Positions 6,294 to 7,934 of a DNA stretch of 7,934 nucleotides are shown piece by piece. Every line of letters starts with the position of its first letter. The first letter of the stretch is position 1. Under the pieces are notes generated by a model, which was given only the letters and a program-made list of their open reading frames with translations, did not search any database and was not told where the DNA came from. Position numbers and translations under genes: made by a program. Origin of the DNA: Galbibacter sp035306585 (GTDB lineage Bacteria; Bacteroidota; Bacteroidia; Flavobacteriales; Flavobacteriaceae); contig NZ_DATGNU010000114.1 in NCBI RefSeq assembly GCF_035306585.1, positions 1 to 7,934 on the forward strand. The letters run 5' to 3'.

Positions 6294-7679
6294 CTGATTC
6301 AATTCAGTGAAATACTTGTAAAAGTATGGGATGGTCTCTATCCCTTTAAGATAATTCCAAATTCCGTAGTGTTCATTTGGAGAGTGGATGGCATCACTGT
6401 TTAATCCGAATCCCATTAAAATGGTTTTACTCTTTAACTCCTGTTCGAACAGGGACACGATTGGAATACTCCCTCCACTTCTTTGGGGTATTGGAAGTTT
6501 CCCAAAGGTAGTTTGGTAAGCTTTGCTTGCAGCTTGATAGCCAATACTATCAATAGGCGTTACATACGGATACCCCCCGTGATGGGGTTTAACAACAACT
6601 TCTACCCCTTTTGGCGCAAGACTCTCAAAATAAGCTTGAAATAATTCACTGATTTCTTTCCAATCTTGATGTGGAACAAGTCGCATCGATATTTTTGCAT
6701 AGGCCTTGCTTGGAATAACAGTTTTGGCTCCCTCACCAATATACCCGCCCCAGATACCATTAACATCTAAGGTGGGGCGAATACTGCTTCTTTCATTAGT
6801 AGTATAACCTTGTTCCCCATAAACATCTTCAATTCCAATAGCTGATTTATAGGATTCCAATGAAAAAGGAGCTTTCGCCATTTCAGTGCGCTCATCTACA
6901 GATAGCTCATCAACCTTGTCATAAAACCCTGGGATTTTAATTCGCATATTATCGTCGTGTAAACCAGCGATCATTTTATTGAGGATATTGATTGGATTAG
7001 CCACTGCACCGCCATATAATCCACTATGTAAATCTCTGTTTGGGCCTGTTACTTCTACCTCAACATAGCTCAGACCTCTTAAACCAGTTGTTATAGAAGG
7101 CACATCATTAGCAATCATACCAGTATCTGAAATGAGTATAACGTCATTACTTAACTTTTCACGGTTGTTCAAAATAAACCATTCTAAACTCTCAGATCCA
7201 ACCTCTTCCTCACCTTCAATCATAAATTTCACATTACAGGGAAGCTGATGATTTTGGGTCATGTACTCCAGAGCTTTAATGTGCATGTACATCTGACCTT
7301 TGTCATCACAGGCACCGCGTGCAAAAATTGCACCATCTGGATGAAGTACTGTTTTCTTAATTACAGGCTCAAATGGAGGAGATTCCCAAAGCTCAAGAGG
7401 ATCGGGTGGTTGAACATCATAATGTCCATATACCAGCACCGTTGGCAAGGTCTTATCAATAATCTTTTCTCCATAAACAATAGGATAACCTGGAGTTTCA
7501 CATACCTCTACATAATCACATCCTGCTTTGTCTAAAGCTTCTTTAACAGCTTCTGCCGTATTGAGCACATCATGCGAGTAGGCAGGGTCTGCACTTACAG
7601 ATGGCATTTTTAATAATTCTATGAGTTCTGAAATGAATCGATCCTTGTTCGTATTGATATACGACTTTAAATTTTCCAT
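6291..7679 (-). CDS. M20-family metallopeptidase (dipeptidase)
   Basis: A 462-residue cytoplasmic zinc-type dipeptidase of the M20 (ArgE/DapE/CPG2/carnosinase) family. Visible active-site residues, in order, are His86 and Asp88 (YGHYDVQPP), bridging Asp125 (GACDDKG), general base Glu158 and metal ligand Glu159 (EGEEEVGS), Asp185 (ISDTGM) and His432 (IHSPNEHYG). The lid/dimerisation domain (about 200-370) carries GLRGLSYVEVEV, His218 (RDLHSGLYGG) and Arg333 (SMRLVP), which match residues that the carnosinase-like subfamily uses to hold substrate across the dimer. The length and the PPDPLELWESPPFEP segment fit the CNDP-like dipeptidase group rather than ArgE or DapE, but exact specificity cannot be read. 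There is no signal peptide. The ATG at 7679 is preceded by a perfect TAnnTTTG box. The gene stands alone, ending in two hairpins. Confidence 0.93.
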   Translation of the reverse strand: MENLKSYINTNKDRFISELIELLKMPSVSADPAYSHDVLNTAEAVKEALDKAGCDYVEVCETPGYPIVYGEKIIDKTLPTVLVYGHYDVQPPDPLELWESPPFEPVIKKTVLHPDGAIFARGACDDKGQMYMHIKALEYMTQNHQLPCNVKFMIEGEEEVGSESLEWFILNNREKLSNDVILISDTGMIANDVPSITTGLRGLSYVEVEVTGPNRDLHSGLYGGAVANPINILNKMIAGLHDDNMRIKIPGFYDKVDELSVDERTEMAKAPFSLESYKSAIGIEDVYGEQGYTTNERSSIRPTLDVNGIWGGYIGEGAKTVIPSKAYAKISMRLVPHQDWKEISELFQAYFESLAPKGVEVVVKPHHGGYPYVTPIDSIGYQAASKAYQTTFGKLPIPQRSGGSIPIVSLFEQELKSKTILMGFGLNSDAIHSPNEHYGIWNYLKGIETIPYFYKYFTELNQ

Positions 7680-7699
7680 GAAGTAAATTGTTACAACTT

Positions 7700-7707
7700 C
7701 AAATGTA
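7700..7707 (-). promoter_or_regulatory. -7 box of the M20 dipeptidase gene
   Basis: TACATTTG on the minus strand (7707-7700) is a perfect match to the Bacteroidota TAnnTTTG box and would give a leader of about 14 bases before the ATG at 7679. No TTG is found at the normal upstream distance; that region is an A/T-rich run instead, so the promoter is either weak or supported by the A-tract. Confidence 0.5.
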
Positions 7708-7739
7708 CCAAAAAAAGAAGATTTTTTTTAATTAATAAG

Positions 7740-7769
7740 TTTGATTTTTAAAAAATAGATTTATATTTG
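7740..7769 (+). promoter_or_regulatory. Promoter of tRNA-Leu
   Basis: TTTG (7740-7743) is followed after 18 bases by TATATTTG (7762-7769), a full match to both elements of the Bacteroidota housekeeping sigma-factor promoter. Transcription would start near 7775, about a dozen bases before the mature tRNA. It is divergent from the dipeptidase promoter. Confidence 0.8.
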
Positions 7770-7787
7770 CACCCACAAAACACACAA

Positions 7788-7869
7788 GCGGGTGTGGTGG
7801 AATTGGTAGACACGCTAGACTTAGGATCTAGTGCCGCAAGGTGTGAAGGTTCGACTCCTTTCACCCGCA
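7788..7869 (+). tRNA. tRNA-Leu, anticodon UAG
   Basis: A class II tRNA of 82 bases. The acceptor arms GCGGGTG (7788-7794) and CACCCGC (7862-7868) pair perfectly. The anticodon stem CTAGA/TCTAG (7815-7819, 7827-7831) encloses a 7-base loop with TAG at 7822-7824, which reads CUA leucine codons. The D-loop has the GG pair (AATTGGTAGA), the extra arm is the long type expected of leucine tRNAs (about 7832-7844), and the T-arm has TTCGACT in the loop (7850-7856). The discriminator base is A, as expected for leucine. The 3' CCA is not encoded (A is followed by CAAA), so it must be added by nucleotidyltransferase. Confidence 0.97.
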
Positions 7870-7870
7870 C

Positions 7871-7900
7871 AAAAAACCGAAGAGAGATCTTCGGTTTTTT
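7871..7900 (+). terminator. Intrinsic terminator of tRNA-Leu
   Basis: A perfect 13-bp stem (7871-7883 with 7888-7900) is built from an A6 run plus CCGAAGA, a GAGA loop, and TCTTCGG plus a T6 run. It starts one base after the tRNA. The A-run on the left makes it able to act for transcription from the right as well. Beyond it (7901-7934) I see only AT-rich sequence cut off by the window end. Confidence 0.92.
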
Positions 7901-7934
7901 ATTTTAAATCAGTTGGGATTTTACTGTTTTTTCG

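Noticed and set aside
7248..7535. 95-codon plus-strand ORF inside the M20 dipeptidase gene
   Set aside because: It is antisense to intact M20 motifs and shows no domain of its own.
7788..7934. tRNA-Leu as an integration site for a mobile element
   Set aside because: Only 65 bases lie beyond the tRNA, they hold its terminator, and no repeat of the tRNA 3' end or integrase gene is visible in the window.
1..7934. CRISPR array, insertion sequence, defence or toxin-antitoxin system
   Set aside because: No spaced direct repeats, transposase, paired small ORFs or defence-type domains were seen. The genes are ordinary housekeeping and peptide-catabolism types.

Overview
The window looks like chromosomal housekeeping DNA from a member of the Bacteroidota, most likely a flavobacterium-like organism. 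The support is the AT-rich base composition, start codons without clear Shine-Dalgarno sequences, several promoter candidates of the Bacteroidota form (TTG, a gap of about 18-22 bases, then TAnnTTTG), and protein types common in that phylum: an adrenodoxin-type ferredoxin, a Bacteroidota-style SGNH lipoprotein and an S9B dipeptidyl peptidase. I cannot name a genus.

Layout from left to right. A short leader is followed by a plus-strand [2Fe-2S] ferredoxin gene (86-415). It converges, with only 4 bases between stop codons, on a minus-strand gene for an exported SGNH/GDSL lipoprotein hydrolase (420-1118). A 304-base gap without a convincing gene (1119-1422) holds an 8-bp inverted repeat. A minus-strand calcineurin-like metallophosphoesterase (1423-2322) comes next, and a strong hairpin terminator (2419-2443) lies upstream of it. 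Then come two minus-strand peptidase genes 23 bases apart that probably form an operon: first a cytoplasmic M24B Xaa-Pro aminopeptidase (4734-6128), then an exported S9B dipeptidyl peptidase IV-like enzyme (2473-4710). A terminator (6232-6252) separates them from a third peptidase gene, an M20 dipeptidase (6291-7679). Back to back with that gene is a plus-strand tRNA-Leu(UAG) (7788-7869) with a well-matched promoter and a 13-bp-stem terminator.

The functional theme is peptide degradation. The S9B enzyme would release Xaa-Pro dipeptides outside the cytoplasm, the M24B enzyme acts on Xaa-Pro bonds in the cytoplasm, and the M20 enzyme hydrolyses dipeptides or other short peptides. Together they form a plausible salvage route for proline-containing peptides. 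The other genes have no evident link to it.

I found no CRISPR array, insertion sequence, phage gene, toxin-antitoxin pair or defence system, and no gene that looks recently transferred. The findings are therefore modest: regulatory hairpins, unusual motif variants and one functional pairing.
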